NCBI RefSeq assembly: GCF_000003605.2
Contig: NW_003139323.1
Location: forward strand, 40,916 to 87,022
DNA length: 46,107 bases
Direction: 5' to 3'
From: Saccoglossus kowalevskii
Lineage: Eukaryota; Hemichordata; Enteropneusta; Harrimaniidae
Positions 22,440 through 35,025 of this stretch are shown in pieces (position 1 is the first letter of the stretch; each line of letters starts with the position of its first letter). A program made the position numbers and the translations under genes. The notes beneath the pieces were generated by a model. That model saw only the letters and a list, made by a program, of their open reading frames with translations. It did no database searches and was not told where the DNA came from.

Positions 22440-23826
22440 GGATGAACTTTCGGATAGAAAGGTGTTAATGTTTGCAAAAAGAAGCTTGCCCGTTTTATGC
22501 TACGATTACGACCGCAATACATGAAAGCAGAAACGATACAGTTGAATTATTGTAAAACTGTCTTAGGGCTCTGGGGTTACAAACAAGTAATGCGAGGGAA
22601 CACCATTTTTTTGTACATAAAACCAACATATTTATGTTATTGGTTACGCCTAACTGATACGTCAGAATTCAAAATTGCAAAACAGGCATATAAATTAATG
22701 TACAACTTGGACAAAAAAGTAATATATCATGGGCAACAGAACGAAGAAATATCCCATTTTCATTTAAATGTGGTCCTGTCTGGTTAGCGCAGGGGTCGCA
22801 GATATTGAGTTATTTATTGCGAAGTTCAGGAAGCGGGTAACTTACAATTACAGACAAAAAAAAATGTATATCTATTATGCCGGTGACAAACGTACGTATT
22901 GTTACAGTAATTTCAAATATTTGAGCCACCCAAACATTGGTTTTGTAATCAAAATTGTTAATATGAACTATCGCGTATATCATGTTTGAACCATAAACAA
23001 GCCACCCGGGCATTAACAGGGATTAGAAAACCCGTGCATTTTTTTTACAATAAATGCAAACGAAGACGGATTCCACATGGTCCCCCCAGTGACGTGTATC
23101 CACATTGACTTAAAATATTGTTGCTATATTCTATACTTTCATCTATTCATGCGCTGTCCGTGATAAGTAAGTATTGAATCTAATTCAAGCTTTGTATAAT
23201 ACACTTCTCAAGACTACTGGCCTTCCTTGTATGCTGTACGTGAAGTAATCCTAATCCCATCCCTAGTGGTGAATACGTTTAAAATTTAATGACACGAGAT
23301 TCGACAACATAGATTATAATACACCCAGCAAAATATAAGGCCCTGATATGGTATTTGTCAACATGTATATATTTTCTTTAATTTAAATTGACTAGATTTA
23401 TTTTCATTTTAGATCTGTATTCTGTGTAGCATTTGATCGCGTGCTTCAGTCACATGGGCCACTGACATAGAAAGATATTCAATGAAATAAGGGTAACATG
23501 CGATCAATACACATATACTTACAGTTAAATGGACGTATTCACTACTATCATTTATGCAAAAGAGCTTTCCCATTGATGTCTAAGTGGAGACTGAGTCCGG
23601 TTAATGAAAGTACCTATTATTTTGAAGTAATAAATCACAAAAGAGTACGACCTGACGGTCTACCGGACTATTTACAACATCAATTTAAGTGTGAATTCAA
23701 TAAGTGTAGAGAGATTATAACGAACAATTATTTTTTCGCGAGCATGCCCTACAACAATATTGTGGAAAGTACTAATATAGTTCCTGTATTTTATTATATT
23801 TCCGACAATAAGATATACTACCGGTA
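22440..23826 (+). pseudogene. Decayed non-LTR retrotransposon (LINE) ORF2, C-terminal part
   Basis: Three short plus-strand frames in different registers resemble successive parts of the region after the reverse transcriptase domain of invertebrate LINE ORF2 proteins. The first (22497-22784) has IQLNYCKTVLGL and later YWLRLT...AYKLMYNLD, like the conserved FCK-LG ... YW-KL ... Y-LMYNL pattern. The second (22768-22986) has GVADIELFIAKFRKR...YSNFK, like the G-V-D-F-FRQR...Y-FK pattern. The third (23498-23824) ends with an approximate match to the family's C-terminal tail. Frameshifts, stops and a poorly matching stretch (about 22990-23490) separate them. No reverse transcriptase or endonuclease is recognisable upstream. 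The clade (CR1/L2/RTE-like) cannot be fixed. Confidence 0.55.
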
Positions 23827-24904
23827 GCGCCTGAGCGGAACGAAACGACCACTCAGCATAATCCACAATGGTGGTTACAGTGATAATATTATTATTGTTT
23901 CTCCGAGAAGAACTGCGCGATGATTACGGTGTATTCCTTGTCATTTACACGGGCATGTTCGATCTGAGGTTCGATGTACAAGTACAACGGTTACCATAGT
24001 AATCTGTGGCTGAGGTGACAAATTAAAACAAATGATACAGGGTAGTATTTAAAAAAAACACACGTTCGAATTCGTTAATATTTGCGGATAAACTACGTCA
24101 CCACCCGTTTATTGACGTCACATTCGAACACTGGTGTTCATTTGCTTAAATCGGAACAACACTGCGCGCCACTGAATACAATCGTTCACACAGCGCAAAA
24201 ACGTTTTCGTTGCCATTTTGGATTGTTATCTCATTCATTTACAACGAAAAGCTAAAAAAAAAAGATGTATCATAATAATGATACAGCACCACTATTAACA
24301 CTTGAGATGTAGTTGGGATGTATAAATATAATTGTCGTCTTGTCATTTCATGAATATAAATATGAGACTAGAAATACACATTATATAAATAATTGCTCTA
24401 AATGGGTATTGTATCGCATTGAATGATGATAATTTAAAAAAAATACATTGTGGTTACACCATTTTACACCATGTCATATGTATCTACACACAAACGATAA
24501 CCGACAGATGGAAGTTTCCCATGATGCTACTGGGGAGTTATATTTACTGCAAGACGTGACGTACTTGCAATATGACCTTATATTGGCAGTGTGAATAGAT
24601 CAATTATACGATAGCGTTTTAATTAACTACTTTCTGATGTACACGCGTCAACGGGAGCTTATGTGATGAACTCCGGTCGGGTATTTAATTATACTCTGTT
24701 TATGACGAATTCCCTGTGGAAAATTGCTTATTTTTGAACTCGAATGAATTAATATATCGAAGTATTAAAGCGCATGTTTATTGATAATTATATTCTGTGG
24801 TTTAGTTTAATTTATTTTTTCTGGGGTAAAAATAGCTCTTCTCGAAGAGGGAGAGTGATCACGTGTAAATATGCGACGCATCGGATGGATTTGATTGTAT
24901 CATA
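23827..24904. other. No gene seen; one CRE palindrome
   Basis: tgacgtca occurs at 24113-24120. No recognisable exon. Confidence 0.35.
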
Positions 24905-25203
24905 TTAAAGCGCGGTAGTCGTCGCGCCACGCATGCGCGAGATATATGGGTCTCATAAAAACAAAGATGGCGACTTTTACTGTTGCGCATATCAACAAGT
25001 ACAAACCGAGACGCTACGAAGCTTTAGTTCGGTATTTTTTTTAAGTGATTTGAAGGTATCGAAGGAGACACCGGTGGTAATTAGTGCAAGTCGCCCCCAG
25101 GTAAAACCTCATTCTTGTGATTTCCATTAGAAGAGCGCATTGGATTTTGGGAAAATCAACACAAATGTCGCACATGCGCAGCGCGACGACTGTCGTGTTT
25201 TAA
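24905..25203. mobile_element. TTAA-flanked MITE, 299 bp
   Basis: The left end is TTAAAGCGCGGTAGTCGTCGCGC and the right end, complemented, is TTAAAACACGACAGTCGTCGCGC; both lead into gcatg. The interior resembles 26390-26729 (cgcgagatat-tgggtc, ggtatcnaa, ggtggtaattngtgcangtcgc, tcaacacaaatgtcgcacatgcgca). The open frame at 24933 is incidental. Confidence 0.7.
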
Positions 25204-26389
25204 ACTGCTAAATACAGCAGTTCAACTGTCGACCCATTGTAAGTAGCAGTGTACGGTAAATACTGCATGATAAGCAACGCGGGTTAAATTGTTCTGTAAC
25301 AGTATGATTCCTCATTTTATGTTCACAGATGCAGTACTTATAGCTTAGAATCAAATGCACGAGAGCAACACCAGCGGCAAAGAGATCACACACATAAAAT
25401 CTAATTATTTTGTCACCTTATACCTAATTATCGTAAAGACATGCCATGATTTGAAACGGTTCATCACATTCGTGCAGGATTTGGTGTGTTCCAGGCCGAG
25501 GGTCGATTATATGCCAAGGGCCGGGCGAAAGGGACGGCGGCATAGCATTTAATAGGCTTTGCTCGGAAACCTGTGACGATGCAAGTAATTGTCGACATAT
25601 AGACTGCAAAACTAAACTGAATAGCATGTTTGTGTCACCGTCGAAGGTAAAAAACCACTCTTCATCATTAACGCTTCGATTCAACTGAGAATACACATTT
25701 GGCCAATTAGAATAACAACTACATAAGTACACAGCGGCATGTTACCACGATGCTGCGTGCTAACGGATCAGTGGGCACGACTACAGACCGTTTTTATATA
25801 TACAATAATTAAACAAAAATATCTATCGGACTGACAAAAATTGCAAACTGTAGTATTAAAATATTAGCCATCCATCATTACATTAGTAATTGTAAAGGCT
25901 AAACATTGATAGTAACAGCGGCAATGTGCTTCTGATAGTACATAGTTTGTAAGTATGTTGTGGGTGATTGTGTGAGACGGTGCGTGAAGGGGTGTGCTAC
26001 ATTTGCAATGATGGGGCTTAGCGACATGTGGACGCAAACAAGGAAAGGCCAATACAGAAACCGCCCCCGTTTATACGCATTATAATGAGACATCGCTTAC
26101 AGTACACGGCATATCAATGATAGCTTCCAGAATTCTCCAACTTTTTTCCTTTCGGATTGATCACGGCTACTTCCTAATGAGACGGACACATCCGTGTATG
26201 CATGTACAGGATTATTTCGAATAAAACGCTAATGTGCATGTTTGAAACAGAGACTTCAACGCAGACGCTATATCCTGATAGCTACCCAGCTCTCTACAAA
26301 AGCAAATTTAATTATATAAATATCCTTTTATCGTAGTCTAGAGTGTATGCATACTAAATATATAATAGATTTACATGCTGGCATGCCGT
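25204..26389. other. No gene seen
   Basis: Only overlapping short frames. The longest on the minus strand (25732-25424) has no recognisable domain. Confidence 0.35.
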
Positions 26390-26729
26390 TTAAAGGCCAA
26401 TCAACATCTCCCATTCAGTGGCGGTTAATGATAAAAAGAGCAATACAAAACAAACCACATTTGCATGCATGCGCGAGATATGGGTCAAATATGAACAAAG
26501 TCAAATCTTTGACAGTTACGCAGACCAACGAATACGTTCCCAAGCTTTAACGAGGTAATTTCTTTGGTGATCGCAAGGTATCAAACGAGTCACTGGCGGT
26601 AATTGGTGCACGTCGCGTCCAGGTTTAAACTCGAATTCGTGATTTTGATCAGAAGAGGGCATTGAATTGTAGGAAAATTAATGTTTATCAACACAAATGT
26701 CGCACATGCGCAACAACCACTTCCTTTAA
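26390..26729. mobile_element. TTAA-flanked MITE, 340 bp, within duplicated unit (copy 1)
   Basis: It starts TTAAAGGCC and ends CCTTTAA. The right arm (cgcaacaaccacttcctttaa) keeps the GTTGT/GTCGTC-like core of the family, while the left arm has diverged. It is shared with 29020-29298, so insertion predates the segmental duplication. Confidence 0.6.
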
Positions 26730-27870
26730 TATACCTTGCATGAGATCATTATTATATGAAACCATGCCCAAGGCGTGTAACTTCCGATGGTAAAGATATC
26801 CTGCATAGTTAAATGGCCTAACAATCTAAATTCGCAAACACATCATTTACATTATAGTACAGTGACTTTGAATGTACCTGCGACAAGATCTGTATAGTAT
26901 CCAGCAGAATATGTACTTTTCAGATATCTGTATATATTTATTCCGTTCTAAGATTTTACTTTAGGCACGTACACGTAATCTATTGCATGTACGCAGTCAC
27001 CACGTAGTGTTACTGCAGTGAACAACTCATTTCAAGGACAGAGAATTACATTGCAACGTGAATATACAACATATATTTATCCAACACTGTTGAAAATGCG
27101 ATGATTGAATCTATCGTCGTTTGTACAGTAACAAGTTCATAACAAATATGCATGCTCGAAAAGGTTATTTATATTTCTTGTAATTAAAGCGAGTTTAATG
27201 TATGCGACTTTTAAAGTGGCAATTTTTACCATGTTAGATAATCCTACCCAGTATTGAATGTTGATAGAAAATCAGGGTATGAGTTTTAATAGAATGCCAT
27301 TATTGTTTCTGCAGATTTACCTAAACGTACATGTAATTTCCAACCCGTTATTGCAGTATTGTAACGAATGAGTGCTGCTATGTTTGCAACCAATTATTTC
27401 GTTGCTAAAACCCTGTTTGACATATCCCTGCATGAAAGAAAACTACACACTACCAATAATCTTATACGCCTTTATGTGAATCCTTATAAATGTAAATAAT
27501 AATAAATGTTTCATGTTCATGTCAGACAACAACATAATATGATCTTTTTACAAGAAACAAAAGCACAACCTATTTTGTAATAATATCTCACCAATTGCTA
27601 ATTTTGTAGATACTTAAAGTGGCTACAACTCTGACTTAAACAGATAAACTGTTTTGTAAAATTATATTTATAGTACATTGCATAAATAATTCGACATCAC
27701 TTGTCATAACCTAATTATACATTACATGATGTATGTACAGATTTGTATATCAGGCAGAGAATCTGAAAAAGGAGTGCACGTTTTGTATTTTTCACGGTAA
27801 TTTGAGTGTTTTATTAATAGTGGCAGACCTCCGAAATTTTAACAGTATGAAATGTATAAATATTTTGTTA
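26390..27870 (+). repeat. Segmental duplication, copy 1
   Basis: Colinear with 29020-30595 over about 1.5 kb, including gacaagatctgtatagtatccagcag, gttgaaaatgcgatgattg, cagatttacctaaacgta and gcaaccaattatt. Divergence includes many substitutions and indels. No open frame is conserved between the copies. Confidence 0.8.
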
Positions 27871-27992
27871 GGGCTGCAAGTGTCCGACAATGGATCTATA
27901 CCTTTTACTTGCAATTGATGGCAATATTAAAAGCAGGCTATTTAACACATAGAGCTAATGAGTTCCTTTTGTTGAATATCAAACAGTAAACC

Positions 27993-28981
27993 NNNNNNNN
28001 NNNNNNNNNNNNNNNNNNNNNNNNNNNNNNNNNNNNNNNNNNNNNNNNNNNNNNNNNNNNNNNNNNNNNNNNNNNNNNNNNNNNNNNNNNNNNNNNNNNN
28101 NNNNNNNNNNNNNNNNNNNNNNNNNNNNNNNNNNNNNNNNNNNNNNNNNNNNNNNNNNNNNNNNNNNNNNNNNNNNNNNNNNNNNNNNNNNNNNNNNNNN
28201 NNNNNNNNNNNNNNNNNNNNNNNNNNNNNNNNNNNNNNNNNNNNNNNNNNNNNNNNNNNNNNNNNNNNNNNNNNNNNNNNNNNNNNNNNNNNNNNNNNNN
28301 NNNNNNNNNNNNNNNNNNNNNNNNNNNNNNNNNNNNNNNNNNNNNNNNNNNNNNNNNNNNNNNNNNNNNNNNNNNNNNNNNNNNNNNNNNNNNNNNNNNN
28401 NNNNNNNNNNNNNNNNNNNNNNNNNNNNNNNNNNNNNNNNNNNNNNNNNNNNNNNNNNNNNNNNNNNNNNNNNNNNNNNNNNNNNNNNNNNNNNNNNNNN
28501 NNNNNNNNNNNNNNNNNNNNNNNNNNNNNNNNNNNNNNNNNNNNNNNNNNNNNNNNNNNNNNNNNNNNNNNNNNNNNNNNNNNNNNNNNNNNNNNNNNNN
28601 NNNNNNNNNNNNNNNNNNNNNNNNNNNNNNNNNNNNNNNNNNNNNNNNNNNNNNNNNNNNNNNNNNNNNNNNNNNNNNNNNNNNNNNNNNNNNNNNNNNN
28701 NNNNNNNNNNNNNNNNNNNNNNNNNNNNNNNNNNNNNNNNNNNNNNNNNNNNNNNNNNNNNNNNNNNNNNNNNNNNNNNNNNNNNNNNNNNNNNNNNNNN
28801 NNNNNNNNNNNNNNNNNNNNNNNNNNNNNNNNNNNNNNNNNNNNNNNNNNNNNNNNNNNNNNNNNNNNNNNNNNNNNNNNNNNNNNNNNNNNNNNNNNNN
28901 NNNNNNNNNNNNNNNNNNNNNNNNNNNNNNNNNNNNNNNNNNNNNNNNNNNNNNNNNNNNNNNNNNNNNNNNNNNNNNNNN
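27993..28981. other. Assembly gap, 989 N
   Basis: Unsequenced. It lies between the two copies of the duplication, where repeats commonly break assemblies. Apparent open frames across it are artefacts of N. Confidence 0.99.
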
Positions 28982-29019
28982 TTTGAAGATATATTGCCAA
29001 ATATTGAGGGACATGCTGT

Positions 29020-29298
29020 TTAAAGGCCCATGTAGGGTTTATAATGGCTCCCAACAACATCTCCCATCCCATTCAGTGGCGGTTGATGATAAAAAGGGCA
29101 ATACCACATTTGCATGCATGCGCGAGATGTGGGTCAAATAAGAACAAAGTCAAATCGTTGACAGTTGCGCAGACCAACGAATACGTTTCCAAGCTTTAAC
29201 AAGGTAATTTCTTTGGTGATCGTAAGGTATCAAACGAGTGGTAAAATCAATGTTTATCAACACAAATGTCGCAAATGCGCGACAACCACTTTCTTTAA
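29020..29298. mobile_element. TTAA-flanked MITE, 279 bp, within duplicated unit (copy 2)
   Basis: It starts TTAAAGGCCC and ends TTCTTTAA. It matches 26390-26729 with an internal deletion after ggtatcaaacgagt. Confidence 0.6.
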
Positions 29299-29880
29299 TA
29301 CATCTTGTATGAGATTATTATTATCCTTAAATTATAGTACAGTGACTGTGAACGTACCTGCGACAAGATCTGTATAGTATCCAGCAGTATATGTACTTTT
29401 CTGATATCTATGTATATTTATTTCGTTCTTGGATTTTACTTTAGGCACGTACACGTAATCTATTGCATGTACGTAGTCATCACGGAGTGTTATTGCAGTG
29501 AACACAACTTTGATAGTTGTGCAGACCAACGAGTACAACCTGAGGCGTTTCTAATCTGTAACTAGGTAACTTCCCGTAATACACCTTGTATGATATCATT
29601 ATTATATGAAACCAAGCCCACGGTGTGTAACTTCCTATGGTGAAGATATCCTGCATAGTTAAATGGCCTAACAGTCTAAATTCGCAAACACGTTCTTAAA
29701 TTTATAGTACAGTGACATTGAATGTATCTGCGACAAGATCTGTATAGTATCCAGCAGTATATGTACTTTTCTGATATCTGTGTATATTTATTCCGTTCAA
29801 AAATTTTACTTTAGGCACGTAGTCATCACGTAGTGTTACTGCAGTGAACAACTCATTTCATGGGGAGAAAATTCCATTGG
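29299..29880 (+). repeat. Internal tandem duplication inside copy 2
   Basis: cgacaagatctgtatagtat and its surroundings occur at about 29359 and 29732, against once in copy 1. At 29512-29545 a third partial match to the MITE interior (gcagaccaacgagtac) appears. One segment of about 270-300 bp was duplicated after, or only retained in, copy 2. Confidence 0.7.
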
Positions 29881-30595
29881 TTGTATTGGCATTTGAAAAT
29901 ATATCATATATTTATCCAACACTGTTGAAAATGCGATGATTGCTTCTATCGTAACAAGATTATAACGGAGACGCATACCCGGAAAATGTTATCTATATTT
30001 CCTGAAATCCAAGCGAGTTTAATGGATGCGAATTTTAAAGTGGAAATGTTTACCACGTTAAATAATTATGTTACTAAGTATTGAATCTTGATAGAAAAAC
30101 AGGGTATGAGTTTTCATGAAATATATTCATTGTTTTGGCAGATTTACCTAAACGTATATGTAATTTAAATCCCGTTCTTGCAGTATTGCAACGATTGAGT
30201 ACTGCTCCGTTTGCAACCAATTATTGTGTTGCTAAAACTCTGTTTGACACATTCCTGCAAGACAAAAAAAAAATAGAAACAAAAGCAAAACTTATTTTAT
30301 AATAATATCCTACCCATTGCTAATTTTGTAGACACTTAAAGTGGTTTTAACTCTAACATAAACAGTTAAACTGTTTTGTAAAATGATATTTATAGTACAT
30401 TGTATAAAGAATCTAACATCATCTTTCATAACCAAATTATATTTTACATTATATATTTACAGCCCTGCAAATCATGCAGAATGTTTGAAAAAGGCGTGAA
30501 TTTTCGCACTTTTCCTAATAGTTTGAGTGTTTTCTATTTTAATAAGATAAACCAGTGGTGAAGCTCCGACATTTTAGGAGTATGAAATGTGTTCC

Positions 30596-31190
30596 GAAAC
30601 AGACTAATTTATGTGATATCGAAAAGCTTTGAAGAGCAGTATTTCACGAAATAACAGCTGTGTTAATGTAAGGCGTAACATGATTCATCGCTAGCTTCTA
30701 TATCGCCATTTATCATGTTTCTCACCATACTACGATGAAGCGATATCAGGTAAACTCGTTATCAAAACAACATAAATTTTGAGTCGAGATTATACGGAAC
30801 TAATCTTACAAATCATTTTCATTGCAATATACTAGTAATTGTTGTTATACACTTTGAAATTCTTGCAGCAATAAAAACGGTACTGTCGCACCATTTGGTT
30901 TTCTCCACATGCTAAGCGTTCACAAAGACTGACGATATTCAGCGTGTTCATCGTTTTGTGTGAAATATCTGTTATTCTGCACCAAATTGCCTAACTGTGA
31001 ATTGCATGCACCATGATCATATGAAACATCCCAACAAAATATGCGTAGACGTCAAAGATGCATGTATTAGGCGTAGTAGATACAGACGTAGTTTCAGATT
31101 AGATACAGAAACAAATAATGTCTACGACAATGCGTACAAAATAAGCCACACTATTACATGTCGAACTAATAATATTAGGTTATTACGAGA
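30596..31190. other. No gene seen
   Basis: The plus-strand frame 30997-31230 (78 residues, basic) has no recognisable domain and runs into the repeat below. Confidence 0.35.
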
Positions 31191-31573
31191 ATACCTCAAA
31201 GTGTGCACGAAGACAGTACAGCGGCAGTATTGACCGACGCGCCGAGGTCGATGCGACGGCGTATACGTACTGTCTATGTACATATTTTGTGGTATCCTCC
31301 TAATAACCTTATTGTTATTAATCTTTTCCTTCAAAGGATACATCATAGGAATGATGAAATCCAAAAATAGAATCCAACAGAATCAGCGAACCCTGTTCAA
31401 ACCCTGGTGGCAGCCATGTTCGTTTTTATTATTAGGGGACGCTTACGCGCGTAATCAATCTTTATTCGGAATTCGCAAGTCCTTATATGGTAGGATGAAA
31501 ATATCCCGTAAAATACCGCAAAATTACGGCACGTTGTAACTTATGTCGTTACGGTGACAGATGTGTAATAATG
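31191..31573 (+). repeat. ~390-bp dispersed repeat, copy 2
   Basis: Aligns with 21080-21472 end to end. It has an open frame of 87 codons that is interrupted in the other copy. Confidence 0.8.
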
Positions 31574-33177
31574 TTAGATATTTATTTGTTTGCAATACGT
31601 GTATAATACACCAGTAACAAATTTAAACTTCTATTTCACCGCTCAAAAGTTAATAAATGTTTTATTCATAACCTATGCTATTTTACAAAGCAGGACCACA
31701 CACTTAAAGACTGTCGCATAATTGTATGTACAACAGCGTAACATCATTTTTGCCATACGTGTAAACACAGCTAATCAGTCTAAGTGTTGTAGTTATTTCT
31801 GAATAGAGCTGAACTTTGCCCCAAAAACATTTAGTAAGCGCGATCTAGCCTGCAGTATCAGCGAACTCCACGATATGAGCTGCAGATTGCGCCTTTCTCG
31901 AAATCTGCAACAGCGTATTTTGTAATATAACATTCTTGAGAAAACAATTCGGTATGCTGTTACAAACAGTCCAACTATTTCATATACACTGCTCAACAAC
32001 TAGAACACACACAGGCGTATTTGATATTAATTTTGTTTCAAAACATTCAAAAACTCTTTAGCTAGAATGCCTCAATAAAAAAATCGAAAACGTTCATTAT
32101 ACTAAGTATGTGTACTTCCATGATTGACCCTTGATCTTACACGAGACCCTTTCACACTACTTTGGCGGTCATTAACCAATATATTTGATGTGAGTGAGAC
32201 AGCATCTTTTTTCATCAATGTATTTAGAGCAGTGTAACTTCTTCCCTTTTCATACATTTAAGCTAACTGTTATAGTTATTTCTGAATAACACACCATTGA
32301 TAAACACAACAAACACAATTCGGATAAACCGAAATAACCCTGGGTAATCAGAAGTATGTTCAAATTTACAAACTCAAACAAAAGCCATATCACAATGTGA
32401 TTAAAAGCAATTACAACCCCAACAAAGGTATTTTAGGAAAGATTTTCTCCGCAAATCTAAAAATGATTTTATACGACACATTTCTTTAGGAACTCAAATA
32501 TGTTCTGGAAAATACTTAATGATTGGAAAGTCTCCTGCAGGCAAGAAAGAAGCTTTCCAAACTCTTAAAGTTGGATAATTCACAGATAATCATAAAAGAC
32601 CTATGCGAGATTACCGATTGCCTAAACAACTTTTGGGTAATATTTGTGAACATCCTGCTAATAAGATCAGATGCAGTTCCCAAGAAATATCTTACAAAAT
32701 CAAACAGCATATCGATATTTGTTCCAACTCGGTCACGACAATCTCTTTTTCGTTTTTTAATTGATTCAACCCCTTATATTATACATCCTTGAGGTCAAAT
32801 TATTAACTTTCAATTTATTGTGGACATTTTTAACCTGCTAAAATACCATTATTTAATTTATAAGACAATATCCACGATTCGGACTATTAGCAAAGTCATA
32901 AAAAGCATTTTTAGTAAGTAATTAAGCTGGTAATTTCAATCTTGAACCAGTGTAACATTATTATCAGAGACCAGTATGAACTTTGAAAATCCAATGTACA
33001 AAATATGACCAAAAGCGAGTAATGTCACAGCAATATTATAATCTTGAATTTAGTTTAGATTACTGTTAATTGTGGCGTACTCCAAGACCCAATTATAGAT
33101 TTTGATCTAAATTATTGAAAACGCATTTTCGTCAATTTTTTTTGAATTTAAGCCATTTGCTGACAACTCACATCAAC
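31574..33177. other. No gene seen
   Basis: A+T-rich with short frames on both strands; none recognised. Confidence 0.35.
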
Positions 33178-33372
33178 TTAGGCCAAAAAAAATTGTTTTG
33201 TTGCCCTCAGCGACCGACCGAAAAATATAAAATATTGGGTCGCTTTTTTTCCTCATATACCTCGGCTATTTACGATATCCTTAGTTTTCACGAGTTAAAA
33301 AAAATCCGACCGACCGACCCAATTTTTTCAATTTTCCGACTTTAGGGCAACATAAGTTTTTTTTGGGTCTTA
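33178..33372. mobile_element. MITE with TTA duplication (Harbinger-like)
   Basis: TTA at 33178-33180 and 33370-33372 flanks a 189-bp element. Its left end is GGCCAAAAAAAATTG...GTTGCCCT and its right end, complemented, is GACCCAAAAAAAACTTA...GTTGCCCT. The interior has gaccgaccga on one side and ccgaccgaccgaccc on the other. A 3-bp TTA duplication is typical of PIF/Harbinger; the assignment is inferred. Confidence 0.7.
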
Positions 33373-34996
33373 CTTATCTAGTGTCACTATATAATTTACA
33401 CTTTGTAACACAATTTCGACAGTCAAGTGGCGCAACCCTAACCCTAGTTTCCAGTTTCTTAATAGAACAATAAGAATATTTGTACAATAATATTATTTGT
33501 ACAATAATAGAATAGAGCACTAAGAACACTAAATAATTATTTCACTACAGTAAGTACCGTTCACCAATATTTAAGCACTAAGAACACTAGTGATTACAAT
33601 CAGTGAAAATAAACCTAGTGCAAATAAGTGTTTAGTGCACAAATATAACCCTTTTTTTCGCATTTAGCTAAAACATGCACAGTTTACTAGGTGGGCAAGG
33701 CGGGGCTAGTTTCTTATCTAATCACTAGTGTAAACGAAGAATCAAATGTTTAAGCTCTTAGTACTGTGTAGCTAATAAAAGGTACTTAACACAATCCTGT
33801 AAACAAATGTAATTTTAAACATCCATATTCAAACTTGTTGACAGTATTTCTCTTTTGTGCACTTCAAACTGTAATTCCAGGTCATGTCTGATTGTTCAGC
33901 TAACATCATAAGGTAATCTGCCTAAAGTATAAATCGCCTTTAAATGTGTCATAAACCTGGGAATATATCCTATATTATGCGTGTATACATAAGGCGAATA
34001 CATGAATACACAATTTGGTATACACATAAACAGTGCATTCTTTCATAATGTTGTTCAATGTCCATCAAAAAATATAAACAGTGGAAGAGCTTCATTTTCT
34101 AGCTTTTAATGGAATTACCACTTTCTATCAAATACAACATATGGATTTTCCTGAATGGAACTAACGTGCGTTGTTCCGCAGACATATGCTACGTGCCTCA
34201 CTATTATTCAAACAAATTACTGTCGTTAAATTCCCACAGTATGTTTAATACTCTGCGTGTTTCTAATTATAGTAATTTTTAAATTTTTATTCACATATCA
34301 TGTTTTTGCGTGTATTACACAGCTTAATATTCGTATATGTAGTCACTATATGTGTAATTACTTCAGGCCGTGACCTTTATTGCAACATTTCCGCCAATGT
34401 ATCGTCATACCAATTCTCTGTTCAATTGATATTGAATAGCCTATGACTGATCTATCCGTGTTTTTATACGTTCACGTCTCATCTTGAGTTGACCTAAATT
34501 ATATACGACCGTAGATGTAATGTTAATCATGTTCATCGCTTGTAACTAGTAATTAGGTTACCATTGTTTCCCGAGTAGAGATATGTTTTTTAATGTACTT
34601 CTTAAAACGTGTTTTTTATTATACAACATCCGATTAGACAGGCATGTCCAGAAAGCGGTGTTTGCTTACACACGTTTTCGTGGACTTCCGCTAATTTGTT
34701 TTATCGGTTTACTTCGCCCACGACAAAACCCGTAAAACATTGTATGCGTGCACTAAGAAACAGTGAAATGCATTTGATACATTTGAACGTCTGATCCAAA
34801 TTTTCTTGTATTAATTTGGTGAAAATAAAAACGTTCGCGACGCCAACGAATGAAAACAAATTGTCACTGAAACCCAAACAAAGGTCAGTTTCTCACCGGG
34901 GAAAGCAATTAATTGCCTGCGAACCGGTAAATGAGACGCGTGTTTTGTTTTCGGGGATAATTTGTTTCCTGGTTGCGGCGCCAAAAAAATGTTTTC
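33373..34996. other. No gene seen
   Basis: Short frames only. Near 33490-33600 cactaagaacacta occurs twice. Confidence 0.35.
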
Positions 34997-35025
34997 ATTA
35001 TACCACAGTCCCTTTGTGATTACAA
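34997..35025. mobile_element. 15-bp mini insertion (CACAG family), 5/7 direct repeat
   Basis: The insert CACAGTCCCTTTGTG (35004-35018) lies between ATTATAC and ATTACAA (5 of 7). Confidence 0.4.

Larger units (their letters stand above)
29020..30595 (+). repeat. Segmental duplication, copy 2
   Basis: Colinear with 26390-27870, plus extra sequence from an internal duplication (29299-29880). It ends near ggagtatgaaatgt, after which the copies diverge. Confidence 0.8.

Noticed and set aside
27938-29072. Two long minus-strand frames of more than 350 codons
   Set aside because: They consist almost wholly of N from the assembly gap.
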